DNA of 64,000 bases from Saposhnikovia divaricata (taxonomy: Eukaryota; Streptophyta; Magnoliopsida; Apiales; Apiaceae). Below, in pieces: positions 11,638-24,187 of the stretch (positions within the stretch are counted from its first letter, which is position 1; each line of letters opens with the position of its first letter). A model generated the notes under the pieces. It was not told the origin of the DNA and ran no database searches. It was given only the letters and a program-made list of their open reading frames with translations. The translations under genes and the position numbers were made by a program. The DNA is taken from contig CM071601.1 of assembly GCA_036435485.1 (NCBI GenBank), positions 185,602,939-185,666,938 on the forward strand, written 5' to 3'.

Positions 11638-12359
11638 TATGTTAGAAAAAATTAATTACATGTCTTTTTCATAAATTTGAATTATCATTTTATATAAATT
11701 TGAATCCTTTATATAATTTTTTTTCTATTTCAGAAATGTTAATTTTGTTAATTACACATCTTTCTTATAATTTCAAAATCTTCCTTATATTCAAATTTAT
11801 TTTCTGTTTTGAATATGTTAAAGTAAAATTTAATTATTAATATTTCCTTTTCATTCTGAACATGTAAAAAAGGTAATTATATTTATTCTTTAAAAAATTG
11901 TTTTTTTATATTTTGAACACATAATTAAATATATATAAACAATAAAATAAACTATTTACATATTCTTCTTATTTATTCCAATTTGTGTCACGTTGACCGA
12001 CACGCGTTGTACAAATATTAAGCGCACATAATAATAAAAATTAATTAATAAATAAAAAACAATTTTATTTATTAATATGATCCAACTCGCTCAGATGATT
12101 GGATTTTACCAGAACCGAATTTTTGAAAATTATAGAATTGAATTTGAATTTATATTTTTTTGATAGAGTATGAATTTTGATATGAATATGTTAAAAATAT
12201 TTTTAACAAATTTTTAGGTAATTATTTTTTATAAATATATTTTCCCTAAAATTTAGGATATTAAAAAGAAAATTTAATTTTTAATATTCAAATTAAAGAT
12301 AAATTCGAATTCTCTTTTCCTATAAATAGAAAACCTTTTATATTTCGAATAGGTTAATA
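11638..12359 (+). other. Remnant of the NAC distal upstream region, A1
   Basis: AT-rich DNA homologous to 26311-27092 in B1, where it lies upstream of an intact NAC gene. Here it runs directly into coding sequence because of a deletion. It contains a TATA-like tataaata (about 12321) but has lost the CT-rich leader. No gene is seen. Confidence 0.6.
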
Positions 12360-13304
12360 ATTATCAGTGATGCTGTTCAAGTTTACGCCCATGATTCTAC
12401 TCCATGGATGTTGTTGGATCTCAACGATCCTGATTCTTGGATCGACTCCACAACAAACGCTGAGAAGACTCTTTATGTGTTTACGTCCTTATCTAAGATA
12501 GCTCCTAATCCCAAACAAACTACTAGAACAAGATGTAATACCCATAAGGGGGCTGGTTGCGGGGCCTGGGTACAAAGAACAAAGCGTCTTCCCATAATTG
12601 ATCGGGATGATAAGGTGATTGGGGGGAAAAGGATGTTGAATTTCGTGATTCATGACATTGATGCTCAATTTGATCTCGATAAGGCTGTTTATTTTAAGAT
12701 GCATGAGTACTCTTTATGGGGGATTAATGACAATTTGGGTTCTGATCTTGTTCTTTGCAAGATTACTTTCGATCCTTGTAAGAAATCCTTTTGTAAGTTG
12801 GCTACCAAAACAACTGATCAAGTTTCAAGACGAGGTCGTAAACCCCAAAATAAAAAACCGAACAATAAGAATCTTCAAGGAAGCAGTGCTTTGACGTCCG
12901 AAAGAGTGCCTGTAACGAGTACTACTGTTTACGAGGAAAGTACTAGTTCACATCCAGAAAGTTTGGTTGCGATAGATGCTAGTGTTGGTAATGGTGATTG
13001 GTCTGCAACTGCTCCTTATAACATTGGTGTTCAAGGCTTCGATGAGTTTGATAAGGGACTGTGTTTTCATGGCCAAGGAGGTGAGGGCCTGTGTTTTGAT
13101 GGCCTAGGCGGTGAGGGCCATTTTTTTGATGGCCTAGGTGGTGAGGAGGATCTTCACGAGTCTTTCGACATAGCTGGGTTCATGGAGTATATGAAGTCCA
13201 ATCCAGAAGTGGAGCCACTTGAAGACAAAACTATCCACGTGCTTGGAAAAAGAAAATCTGCAGAGGAAGATGATTCGTGTCAAGCTAAGAAAATGTGTTT
13301 TTGA
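12360..13304 (+). pseudogene. 5'-truncated NAC gene, A1
   Basis: Homologous to codons 39-352 of the intact NAC genes and open to the stop. A deletion of about 702 bp relative to B1 removed the leader, ATG and first 38 codons; both break sites carry attat (microhomology). The first in-frame ATG is at 12408, codon 55 of the full protein. Such a product would lack NAC subdomain A and most of B, so dimerisation and DNA binding should fail. The remaining frame has no stops and the C-terminal repeats and basic motif are kept, so the deletion is recent. Substitutions at the new 5' edge (D to A, P to H) may reflect relaxed constraint. Confidence 0.85.
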
Positions 13305-13540
13305 GATTATTAGAAACAGCAGCTTGAGTTAGTGATAGATGAATGCATTACTTGTTGTCCATACATAGGATGTTGCTATGAATGAAAATATTGTATGAGT
13401 TTTCTCCCGAAGTTGTTTTAGTTCTATGGTTTGTTTGGTATTTCTGTTTACTAATCAAAACGATAAGACAAAAACAGACCGTTAAATAAAAGTTAGTTTT
13501 AACTATAGTTATCATTAAATCTAGCTATACGTATTAGTTA

Positions 13541-13970
13541 ATGTATCAGGAGAAGTTATCCTCAAGCCTATGTTTCAGTCACAAAGAAGTTAGTGGCATT
13601 GCTAGTGTGAAATGGTTTCGTAGTTGTGGTTATTGCTTTTGTAACTATGTATATTTTGTTGGCTTGTGGAATTTTTGTATCATCTTAGGAAATCCTGGGG
13701 CCGTTCTATTTAGACTAAAAGTTTCCTCTTTATTGATTTTCAGAGATGTTGTGATGAAAACCGCCATTGGTAATCTCAGAGATCTAGCTGATACCTGGAA
13801 AGTCATGCAGGTGCTTTATTTCAGCAATTAATGTGAAGTAAAACATTTCAAATGGATGCTTGTCCACTAATGACCATTTTTTTCAAGGAATTAGGTGAGT
13901 GTTCCCCTTTGGCTATCAGGCTTGCTATTTCTGGTTCAAATAAAAGCTGGTTAGCTATTGGGCATTTGAG
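13541..13970 (+). other. Unidentified exon-like fragment downstream of NAC, A1
   Basis: I do not recognise this. An ATG frame (13541-13831) begins MYQEKL. Further on, the peptide MKTAIGNLRDLADTWKVMQ is followed by a GT. A second open piece (about 13892-13970) reads ELGECSPLAIRLAISGSNKS and ends at a GAG|GTAAGT donor. Together they resemble two exons of a gene fragment carried in the module. Relative to B1 and A2, this copy has lost about 36 bp near codon 6 (KLAGRLTEVMRQR is missing). It could also be transcribed 3' flank of NAC. 13305-13540 shows only NAC 3' flank. Confidence 0.35.
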
Positions 13971-15473
13971 GTAAGTTATTTTATATTGATTTGAGTGGTA
14001 AATAGCATCGACATGCATTGTACAGGTTTTGTTTGCGAAGTGTAATATGAAAGGTTCTTTTGTATATGCATTCCCATCATACTCTTAGTTGCAGTTGTAT
14101 TTCGTAAATCTGCCATTAAATAAATAGGATTGATCAAGGGATAACATACTTCAAAGGCTCTTCTGTTTGATGGGAAGTAGGAAGTATTGGTACTGGAGCT
14201 GCTGAGTGCTGAGTGGAAACTGATGGATTAAAAACACTCTGAAGCCTTAAAAAAGATATGAAAGATGCTCCTGTTTACAATTTTTTTTTGATTTTATTAA
14301 TTTGAATTTACGGTTATATCTGGTCTGGCCTTAATAGATTTTAACAGTTAAAAAATCAAATTCTGGAAAAGAGAGAATAAGGACTTTTTCTTTGTGAAAT
14401 TACTGCTTTATTCTTATATGGGGAACTTTTTCTTGAATCAGTTGACGAAACAGGCATTGTACGATATGCAAGAAATTAACATCAAGTCCATAAGACGAAA
14501 TTTATGCGAGAAACACATACATGGACTGTATACACCCATGAGGCTGAGGGGATTCAAATATCTTTGAATTGACTCCCCGTTGATTATATGTAGTGGAGTT
14601 GCATGTACTGAGACTGACTCTCTGTTATTGCCTTCTTCACTTGTCTGCCTTTCCTTTTCTTCACCTTTATTTCTTTATCAGCACTTTCTAGTAGCCCAGC
14701 ATATGACATGCACATGTACTGCTCCTTCACCACACAAAACACACACAGGAGTAAAAATGTCCACAGGAGTATAAATGTCGACACAACCCACAAACACAAC
14801 TCGAATCCCGGATTCAATTATTAATATAATTACAGAGTAAAACCTGAAATGACACGACACAACTCAACTGAGTCAAAAATGTTCTGATATTACTCTTTAT
14901 TGAAAATTTGTTTCTTTAAACTTGTACATCTATTTTTAAAATTGAACTTCAGCAAATTTCACCACAACACTAGATTGACATGTTTAACGACCTGAAACAT
15001 AAAACCGCCTCCCTTACGCGTGTACACACACAAATACGCGCACACCATATAAATTGCTGCGTGTATTAAATGTCAAAATATAATAATTAGTTACCTGGAT
15101 TTAACAGCATGTGCCATGTTGCCTGGTAAGATCTACTGCCATATGCAGCACTTGGTTATCTTGCCTTCTACAATTTGGTCATCTAAACTTTTGTCCATTA
15201 ATTCATGTTGTGTTTATGAAGAGGTTGAGGCGCAACTGGAAAATGTACATGTCTGATTAAGATGTATCCTTTTGCTTCTGGTTGATAGGAAATTGAAGGT
15301 TAGTGCCAGACTACCGAAGTTTCCTAGTGGTATTCAGTTATGATTTTTTTTTTAATTCTTGTTTATTCTATTTACTATTCATCTTTTGATAGAAAAATTA
15401 TATTGCAACAATATCAAAGTGAAGATTATGTTCGTGAAACCTCACGAGATCAATTTTATTATTCATTGTTGTA
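13971..15473. other. Intergenic, no gene supported
   Basis: No convincing coding sequence. A stretch at 14350-14566 is open as a 75-codon frame in B1 and A2 but is frameshifted here (a missing A in the gagaagaa run), which argues against a conserved protein. Short CA-rich tracts occur near 14710-14760 and 15025-15050. The frames near 14580-14860 on both strands have no recognisable content. Confidence 0.6.
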
Positions 15474-15856
15474 AGCAAGTCCAATGCTAGATGCTAAATT
15501 GCTATTGCTATAATATAAAACCAAAAAGTGAATTTTGGTGCTAAAATAAAACTCACCCTCCAAAGCTAGTTCTATAACTAGTTTCAAATTTAACCAACTT
15601 TAATTTTTAACTTTTACCTAACTCTTTTAACTTTTATTGAATATTCTCAACAAACTCATCTCATTCTAGTTAAATGATGATGTGGCATGGATGCATAAAT
15701 GCATCCTTGGTTTCAAATTTAGCACCAAGGATGCATAATATAGCAATAGCAATAAGAATGCATCCAATTATAGCACCCCTTTGGAGATTAGTTTTTTAGC
15801 ACTTGATGCTATAATATAGCAATAGCACCAAGGATAGCATTGCATTGGACTTGCTC
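15474..15856. mobile_element. MITE with AGCAAGTCCAATGC termini, A1
   Basis: About 380 bp with inverted ends: agcaagtccaatgc on the left, and agcaagtccaatgcaatgc when the right end is read on the other strand. Inner inverted segments follow (attgctattgctataat / atatagcaatagcac). It is AT-rich and non-coding. TAA-like flanks suggest a PIF/Harbinger (Tourist-like) MITE, but the left terminus is 2 bp short of a clean TAA duplication, so the superfamily is tentative. It is present at the same place in B1 and A2. Confidence 0.7.
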
Positions 15857-17252
15857 TAATGTTGGTACATTACAAGCTGTAATCTTCACCAGTGCCATCA
15901 TTAAAAAAGGTAGTTACACATTGAGGATTTAAACCTTCGACTTCCTGTAAGGGGGGTGAAGGTGATACCACTATGCAGTAGGCACTGTCCGTCATCAATT
16001 GTGGGTAACAATTATTAATCCTACATATAAATCTATATCACTATCACCATTATTGATAGTATCCAGCTGTTGTAGGTTTATACTTAGGCCCCCCTGGTAT
16101 GAATTAAACATTTCTGTGAATTTTGAAAGAGCTTAGTAGGTTAATTAAATATGTTATTAGTTGAATACCTGAAGGCATCATTAATAGGTAAGCTATTGTC
16201 TACCGACGGCAGTTGATTATCTAAGCTTTTGTGTTAATGAATGAATAGAACAGATTGCTGGAAGGTGTCATGTATATATTAGTTTGTGCTGTATTGTAGA
16301 CCTTTTTGGTAGTGCTCCTAAATTCAACCCTAAAAAATCCTCAACACTAACCACTGTCCATTTTTGTCCATCACATTTGATATGTCATTCCATTTCTTGA
16401 AAATTACCATTTCAGATTTTTTTTAGCATTCTTTTTGCATACATGGAAGAAAGGCATTAATTGGATTGATTTCGACAGTCAAAACTATAGCACATCCAAA
16501 CAGCAGTCATATACACTACTGTTGAAGCAAAAGCAGAACATCGATTACCAGAAAATGTATAGACTGATAATTATCATGAGATATTTTCCACTAGTGCTCA
16601 TCTCAGTTTTTCCTAACACTGTGGAGCTGAACATAGTAGTGTAATATATACATTAATTATTTACTAAGGTTCATAATCTTTTTAAATAAAAATCTTAAGT
16701 AGAAACTATGCATATGAAATGAAACAAAATCTAGCACTGGATTCAATATAATTAGCATGTTGAATCTAAAACAAAATGATCCATACTTTAGGTTAGGGTC
16801 TGTAAAAGTACTACGACATTGAGAAATTAAAGATCTAACATGCTGAATTCTGTTTAACCTTTGTATTCTCAGATTTCTATTTATTATTGTTATCTAAACC
16901 CGTGTGTTTGGTACATAGGTGATTGGAATTGAATGGAAATATGTCTAAACCATGCAATGTTTTTGATGATGCAAGCAATCTAATTATGTATCCTCTTTTG
17001 ATGGGACATAAGATGTTGGTGCAGTTGACTTGTAGCTTGTGGATTAAAGGTAATGCATCTCATCATCATTGTTGTGTACCTATTAGGTGGAATGCACCAT
17101 ATCAGTATATAACTACATGCAGGCTGCAGCTCTTTATAAATTAATCCACTTTCTTTCTGCATCCTGTAAGGTAAAAGCAGTTTTTTTCCCTTCATTTCTT
17201 GCCATCACCATACCATAAGTTCAACTCTTGTATATTGCTGAAGAAACAAGTC
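15857..17252 (+). other. Intergenic and upstream region of the PSY-like gene, A1
   Basis: No gene is supported. The final 330 bp, from the conserved tgattggaattgaatgg near 16921 to the PSY ATG, is likely the PSY promoter or 5'UTR. An open frame there (from 16923) differs in its C-terminal part between modules because of indels, so it is not convincing as a protein. A frame at 16435-16644 is open in A1 and A2 but resembles nothing known. Confidence 0.5.
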
Positions 17253-17766
17253 ATGGTTCCTAGAACCAAGACTTTTCTTATTGTTTTTCTTGTACTATGC
17301 ATTAGCCTCTGTCCAGGTAAACAATCTCAATCCCCTTACTATGTCTTTTCTTTTTTAAGCATCGTGAGAAAACTACTTTTAATTTATGTCATCTTTTGTA
17401 TTTAGGCACTGTGGAAAGTTTCAATTATGGTGCAAAATCCACGTGCTCACTCCATGAGGTATATTAGTTGTGCATGCGGTATTGTATACTTAATTACTCC
17501 ATATCATGGAAGTGTTTGCAGGAAGATAAAAGCATACATGGATTGTTGCATATGTCCTTGTCATGATATATAGTTTAATTATATTACCTTCAAAATTATC
17601 AAGAAACTGTGTTTGATCAATGTTATGTTTCTTTGTAAAGGATGGCACCATAAGAGTGAACTCAAGGAGGTTACTAAGTCATGATGTGTTGGACTACGAT
17701 GATGCTGGAGCAAACACGAAACACGATCCGAGGGGCAGGAGAGGGGGTGGTAGCAAGAATGGTTGA
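17253..17766 (+). CDS. PSY: PSY-family tyrosine-sulfated peptide precursor, A1
   Basis: Three exons, 17253-17316, 17406-17458 and 17641-17766, with GT-AG junctions in phase, encode 80 aa. Residues 1-22 are a secretion signal (basic MVPRTK, then a hydrophobic stretch ending SLCPG). The propeptide follows, with RRLL at 48-51. The signature DYDDAGANTKHDP is at 57-69, with a short basic Gly-rich tail. This matches Arabidopsis PSY1 (DYGDPSANPKHDP) at D, Y, D, A, N, K, H, D and P. In the family the Tyr after Asp is sulfated by TPST and the secreted peptide acts on leucine-rich-repeat receptor kinases to promote growth; that role is inferred here. Length equals the family norm. The gene is easy to miss because each exon is tiny. 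Confidence 0.86.
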
Positions 17767-18405
17767 CGCAGAGTCCTTAGTGAAACAATGACTGTCAGAG
17801 AAGTTTTTAATGGAGAATTAGGATATATCTAATTAAGTGTACTTCATGTGAGGTTCTCTTGAAAATGCTCTTGTGACGGGCCACAAAATCAAGAACTTAC
17901 GCCATATCGGTGATTGGTGAATAATAGTAATTCAATCGCTTTTCCTGAATGAATCAGTAAGAGTAATTCAGTCATTTTTCCTGAATGAATCAGTACCGTA
18001 TAAATCCTGGTTACAAGATGATCCCAATTTCTAAGTAAAGAAATTAAAATGCATCTGTGCAATAAGTAATATAATTTTACATTTTTTTAAAGAAGATCTT
18101 AATTATACTAGACGTGTCACTTAAGATTCTTATTAAGTCTTATTCCATTTTAGAAATCCCTTGAACTTTTGATAATGTTGTTTTAATTCTTTCAAATTAT
18201 GGGATTGATGTGTCTGAGGATAACCTCAGGATTCTACCCGAGGTTAAAAGATTTTCAATTCACATTTAAGGGTATTCAGATAAATTATTGTAAAAAATTT
18301 GATATTTATAAAAATGCTCCTGCATGATCACTTACTTTATAGGCTCTTTATATTATAACCTCAGAAGATATCCCTTAGGTTGTTCAGACCCAATTTTCTT
18401 TATAA
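17767..18405. other. Inter-module spacer A1 to B1
   Basis: Probably PSY 3'UTR followed by AT-rich spacer. It holds two near-identical copies of a unit of about 33 bp (agtaattca..cgcttttcctgaatgaatcagta) around 17925-17997. The last part (about 18310-18405, beginning ctcctgcatgatc) is shared with the A2-B2 junction and missing at the B1-A2 junction. It ends at the deletion breakpoint in front of the truncated KH copy. Confidence 0.6.
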
Positions 18406-21400
18406 CCACGATACGACGCCGTCGGCAATCACCGCCGGCGGAGCTGTACGGAACTTTCAGGACTCTAATTCTACGGTGACTACTAGTTATCGAATATTGT
18501 GTCATGATAATAAAATTGATTGTGTGATTGGACAATCAGGTTGTGTAATTAATTCAATTAGGGAAAACACTGGCGCCTGGATTAATATACATGAACCGGT
18601 TCCTGGAGATAAGGAGAGAATTATAGAGATTTCCGATACGCAAAGGCGAGAGATAGAGGGAAGGAATACTTCTTTTTCGCCTGCTCAGGATGGTTTGTTT
18701 ATGATACATGAGAGGATACTTGAGAGTGATGTGGGACCTGATGGGAGAAATGTAGGGTTTGGATTAGAGGAGGGGGAGTGTGGAGTGAGAGGAGGCGGTA
18801 CAAGGGTTGTTACGAGGCTTGTGGTGTTGAAAATGCATGTTGGCAGTTTGTTGGGGAAAGGGGGGAAGATTATTAAGCAAATGAGGATGGAGACTAAGGC
18901 TCATATTAGGGTTTTGCCTCGAGATCATAGTTTGCCGAGGTGTGTGGCAATGTCGGAGGAGATTGTTCAGGTTAGTCTGACTTGAAAGCTATTGATTGTA
19001 GTTATTTCCAAATGAAATTGTCGGAAGTTATTAACTTCATTGTGCTGCTGCAGTTTTAGTCTCTATAGTGGCTGTTTTGTATATGAGAACGAATCGGCAA
19101 TTTATAATCTCTTACTAATAGCTAGACCTTTTAGAGAACTCCGTTGGTTAACCTATCCTGAGATACTAAGGGGAACCTGAAACTAACAAATAAAAACCAT
19201 TCAACTGCCGCTTTTAACAACAAAAAAGTTCAATGTGTGTTTTATGCATAAACTTCATTTTAGTGTTTCATTGCCAACCCAGTAGTCTGCAGATTGTGTG
19301 TTATGTATCTTTGTAAAGCTTAATAACCATAAAATTTCTAGGTTTTTATTTCTGTTTAACTTATAGCAAGATAATTCATTCCAATCTAATCTCTTCTGAA
19401 TGTACTGTCTATTTTTGTTGTCAAACTGTAGAAGTTTTTTGTGTAACAAAATAATTTTCCATATGTAAGTAAACAGATGAATGGAGGTCTTTGTCTACTT
19501 TGTCCTTGAGAGAGTTTCTTTTATGATGTGAAATCCTTTACTTAAGTAGAGTGTATCGTTTCTTTGTATCACGGTTTGGGCTCTATTTTTTCCCTGTATA
19601 TATATGTTTTCTGAATAAATTTCAACTTTGATATTTAATTTTTTTTTCCTAAAAACATTTAATTATTTCTTTAAAACAAATGATTTTATGCACACAAAAT
19701 TATGAAACTTCGAGCACTTTTGGAGATGATTACATTATTTATGTGCTTTCCTCATAATTGGAGTAAATGACCAGAACTCTCTTACAGGTAGGTGGTGATA
19801 CAAATGCTGTTAAAAATGCTATTAAAATCATCTCCTCGCGGTTAAGGGAAAGTCAACATCGTGATCGCATTAATTTCCATGGTCAGTTACCATCACAAGA
19901 AAGATTCTTACCTCCGCGTAGAACATATATGGAAGACCCTTCTTTCCAATCTCAATTATCTGAAAATTTGGTCGGAGCCAGAGGAAATAAATATCTATCC
20001 CATCAATCCACCAACACAATGGTATCTGCACCTGTTCCTATGATCTGCAATTCACAGAATTTTTTTGGTGAGAATCTTGTATTTCGAATACTTTGCCCAG
20101 TTGACAAGATCAATAGTGTTGTTGGGGAGTCAGATGGTATCATAAAACTACTACAAACTGAAATTGGTGTAGCTGTTAAGGTGATAGATCCTGTGGTTGG
20201 TGCAGATGAACAGATAATCATCATTTCTTCAGAGGAGGTACCTGCTATCTATTATCTATAAAACACATGCTTAAGTTACTTGCACTTTATATTTATTAAG
20301 TACGAGGATAACTACTAGTCTCCACCTTTAAGACGTAATTGTCAGTGAAGCTTGTTGCATTCTTCAGGTTGTAGCAGTAAACAATTTCTTTTTGTTGCAT
20401 AAGATTCTGAGACCTCTTATAATGTGTAACCAATTTTAGGGTCCGGATGACGAGCTTTTTCCTGCCCAGGAAGCATTGTTGCACATTCAAACTTGCATTG
20501 TAGATCTTGTTCCGGGCAAAGAAAATATTATTACTACGCGGCTACTTGTGCCATCTGGTAAAATTGGATGCTTAGAGGGGAACAATGGGCTTTTGTCTGA
20601 GATGAGGAAAATATCTGGCGTAAATGTTCAGATTTTGCCTAATGAACAACGTCCAGTTTGTGCATCAAGAAATGATGAGCTTTTACAGGTTTGTATGTAC
20701 TGTGTATGCTTTAAATTTAAAAGGGCTCACATCACATTTATTAATACCTTAAGCGTCTTGTGGTAGGAAAAAATAGGTCACCCAAAGCATCCCCGGATCC
20801 CCACGCACCCCCGTATCGGATATTCAGATTCTATAAGATACTTGGATACTTACAAAACCCCAACTATAAAACTGGTTTTTGACTTAAAAATTCTTGTGTT
20901 TTAAATGCTTATGTCATGTATTTGATTCGATTCATATAAAAGTTTTTTTGTCAATTGATTCACATCAGGTTATTAGCTTTGTTGGTGGATTTTATCATTT
21001 ATAACTTCATATATATTTTTGTAATATTATAATATATGCCGTATTCCCCCACACCCGAGTTGAAATGCCGGCGGACCAATCACTAAGTATTTTTTGTTGA
21101 TTTATTTGTATGGTTTTTGGTCTACTTCCACTATGTTGCTTTGTCGTTTATAGAACTCATATACAAATAAATCAAAATGATTTTCACTAAAAAATATAGA
21201 TTTGAAGTCCATAAATTGCTGTAGCAAGTCACTGTAAGTGGCAGCGGACATTAATCATGTATTCTGAAAGGAACTTTTTTATATCTACAGATTGAAGGAG
21301 AGATCAGAGTAGCAAGAGAAGCCCTTGTAAAAGTGACATCAAAACTTCGGAGTTGCCTGTATCAAGAGTACTTTCAAAGGAAGATGCCTACTCCTCTAAC

Positions 21401-22568
21401 ATCTGGAACCAGTCCTGTATGGAGTGAATTCACACCGGAGGCAGCTTCTAGTTATAATGCAACACCGTCTCAGGAAACTTATGTGGGAAACAATCCTTCT
21501 AATGCATATTCTCAAAGTGTGCACAATGTCATAAAACACACAAAGGTAAATGGAATACAATATGGTGTTTTCTGGAATATATAATCCTGCTTATTAAAGA
21601 AAAATGCTGGCAGTGTCCCCTCTATCTTTTTCATTGTTCAGTTTCTGAATCTATGACAATCCACTTTTTTTTATCTATATATTTAAAAAGCTACAGTGAC
21701 CTGTCATACAGTAACAATTCTTTCACCACTACAGTGTTCACTTTGCTAGGTTTAATATATTTTTAATAACATGTACTGCTATTCTAAGATTAGTACAAAA
21801 GATATAGAGAAGGATCAGCGATTTGTGATGTATCAGGAGATCTCTGTGTCGTCATGAGTCACTGCACTTTATATTCAGCTCAAGTATTTCTGATATTTGA
21901 AATTGAAAATTTGTCTGCAGGACTCTGGTGGATCTGTTTGGGAGGCAGTAAAGCAGACTGAAAATAAGCATCATGAAAATGTTTCAAGCTCATTGAAAAG
22001 GTATTAAACCTATATTTAATTTAGGTTGTAGAGTTACCATGTCATTTATTTTTGTACCGTTTTTAAATCTTAGAAAGATTCTCCCTGCTAGATTTCATGG
22101 ACCACTAGTTACTAGAAGTATCCTGGAGGTCGTCATACCACAACATGCAGTTCCCAAACTCGTAACAAAATCAAAAAACAAGCTTTCTCAAATTAGCGAG
22201 GTAATGATTGTTTCCCTATTACGATCTTTAGGGTTAGAGTTCTTCTGGACGAGAATTGAGAAGTGAATTATATTGTGAACTTGATGGAAATTCTATAAGT
22301 TTAACTCATTCACAATTGAAACAGTTATCAGGAGCAACTGTTAAATTGATTGAAGATGGATCTGAAGTAACCGATAATGTCGTTCAAATATCAGGGACTC
22401 CAGAACAAGCCGAGAGAGCCCAGAGCTTGCTTCAGGGATTCATCTTGAGCAGTAAGCATCTTTCTTTACTACTAATTTTAATTTCTCATGCTTCGTAACT
22501 GACTAACTGGCAGATATAATGTTTTTATGCGATGTGATCAAAATGCAGCCCAAGAAGATGGTCATTGA
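18406..22568 (+). pseudogene. 5'-truncated KH gene, copy B1 (no ATG)
   Basis: Homologous exons are 18406-18970, 19788-20237, 20440-20688, 21291-21545, 21921-22000, 22074-22200, 22325-22451 and 22549-22568, all open with junctions kept. The promoter, leader, ATG and first 19 codons are gone. In addition 8 bp (gcaacgcc) are deleted shortly after the break, so the upstream frame differs and reaches a stop at 18356-18358 with no ATG between. An ORF start at 18380 would have to be TTG. Differences from A1 include DEER to DKER, QDALF to QDGLF, VGSEF to VWSEF and TLEAA to TPEAA. It would be expressed only through an upstream exon or internal start; pseudogene is the safer call. Confidence 0.72.
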
Positions 22569-22728
22569 AGTGGATTCTTGAGTGTGGTTATACATATTTT
22601 GGAAGATGAGGAGGGTGACTAACGTAGCTTGATAGAAGGGCTTCTTATATCTTTTTGCAGTTAAAGTAGGAGGAATACAAACACAAAACACACACATACA
22701 AATTTCATATGTACTTGTAGTTGTCATA

Positions 22729-22876
22729 TGTACTTGTAGTTGTAGACATCTTTGTCAGAATGTCAGAGACCAAGCAGTTTTATGCAAGGATGTATATGTA
22801 CATGTACTTGTAGTTGTAGACATCTTTGTCAGAATGTCAGAGACCAAGCAGTTTTATGCAAGGATGTACATGTACT
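22729..22876. repeat. Two tandem copies of the 74-bp unit, B1
   Basis: Same pair of 74-bp units as in A1, starting at 22729 and 22803, with the same partial unit in front. The surrounding 22569-23249 is KH 3' flank and AT-rich spacer without a gene. Confidence 0.8.
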
Positions 22877-23258
22877 ATGTATGCTGTGAGTTGGGTTTCA
22901 TATGTAGGCTACTAGGCTGTAGGTAAGGGAAATGTTAACATTTCCCCTTCATTTCCCTTTAGGAAGGAGTACAAAAATATTACTTGTCCGCACATTAGTT
23001 GGAAATTCGAAGTTGTAATTTTCTAAATCTTCTCTATTTTGAATTTGATAAATAGTACATTAATAAAATAAATTTGACATAGACAAGGGAAAGTTTTTTA
23101 ACATATATTTTTCAGAAAAAATTATTTGCTTTTAGTTACTTTAATATTTCCTTTTCATTTCAAACATGTAAAAAAAGTAGTTATATTTATTCTTTATAAA
23201 TTTGATTTTTTTTTCTATTTTGAACAAATAATTAAGTATTTGTAAACAATAAAATAAA

Positions 23259-23772
23259 GGGCTTTTTATAAAAATACCCGTCCTTCAAATTATTTTTTTA
23301 AAAATACTACCACTTTTAAAACTATTTATAAAAATACCCTTCTTTAAAATTCTTTTTTGAAAAATACGGTTTGCAACCTCATTTGTAAATTCAGGACGGC
23401 CTCTGCCGTGTGAGTTGCAAATGAGGTTGCAACTGAAAACTGAAAGTTGAAAATGAGGTTGCAACGGAAAACTGGAAGTTGCAAAAGTTGCGTTGCAACT
23501 GAAAACTGGAAGTTACAAATGAGGTTGCAAAAGTTGCAAATGAAAACTGGAAGTTGCAAATGAGGTTGTAAAAGTTGCAATTGAAAGTTGCAAAAGTTGC
23601 AACTGAAAACTGGAAGTTGCAAAAGTTGCAACTGAAAACTGAAACTTGCAATCGGAAATTCGTCTGCTCCCTTATATAGTATTGAAGTTGCATATGAGGC
23701 AACCTTATATGCAACCGAAAACTGAAAACTGGAAGTTGCAACTTACAGTTGTAATTTTCGACCAGTTTTTTG

Positions 23773-23829
<57 letters not shown>

Positions 23830-24178
23830 TGGTCGAAAATGACAACTGAAAACTGGAACTTGCAATTGGAAATTCGTCTGCTCCCATATATAGCATCGAA
23901 GTTGCAACTTTTGCAACTTCCAGTTTTCAGTTGCAACTTTTGCAACTTCCAATTTTCAGTTGCAACTTTTGCAACCTCATTTGCAACTCATATGGCTGGC
24001 GCCGCCCTAAATTTACAAATGAGGTTATAAAGGTTGCAAACCGTATTTAAAAAAAAAAAGTTAAAAACAAAGTTGGTAGTATATTTGTAAAAGTAAGATT
24101 ATAGAATTGAAAGAGGAAGTTAATGATAGTAAAAATGTAAAAGAAAGTTAAAAACATATATTTTTTTATAAATATCCC
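23259..24178. mobile_element. Mutator-like foldback element, B1
   Basis: Same insertion as in A1, with the same TAAAATAAA duplication (23250-23258 and 24179-24187) and the same ends. It is 920 bp long. The difference comes from a shorter (AT)n centre (about 23775-23825) and small deletions in the left arm repeats. Shared site and duplication show the insertion predates module duplication. Confidence 0.78.
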
Positions 24179-24187
24179 TAAAATAAA

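Noticed and set aside
14580..14860. Opposed frames of 60-80 codons near the CA-rich tract
   Set aside because: The ends shift with 2-bp changes between modules and the content is low-complexity, so no gene is supported.
18380..18405. Start of the KH B1 protein at 18380
   Set aside because: The codon is TTG and lies in spacer joined by deletion. No plant start signal is evident.
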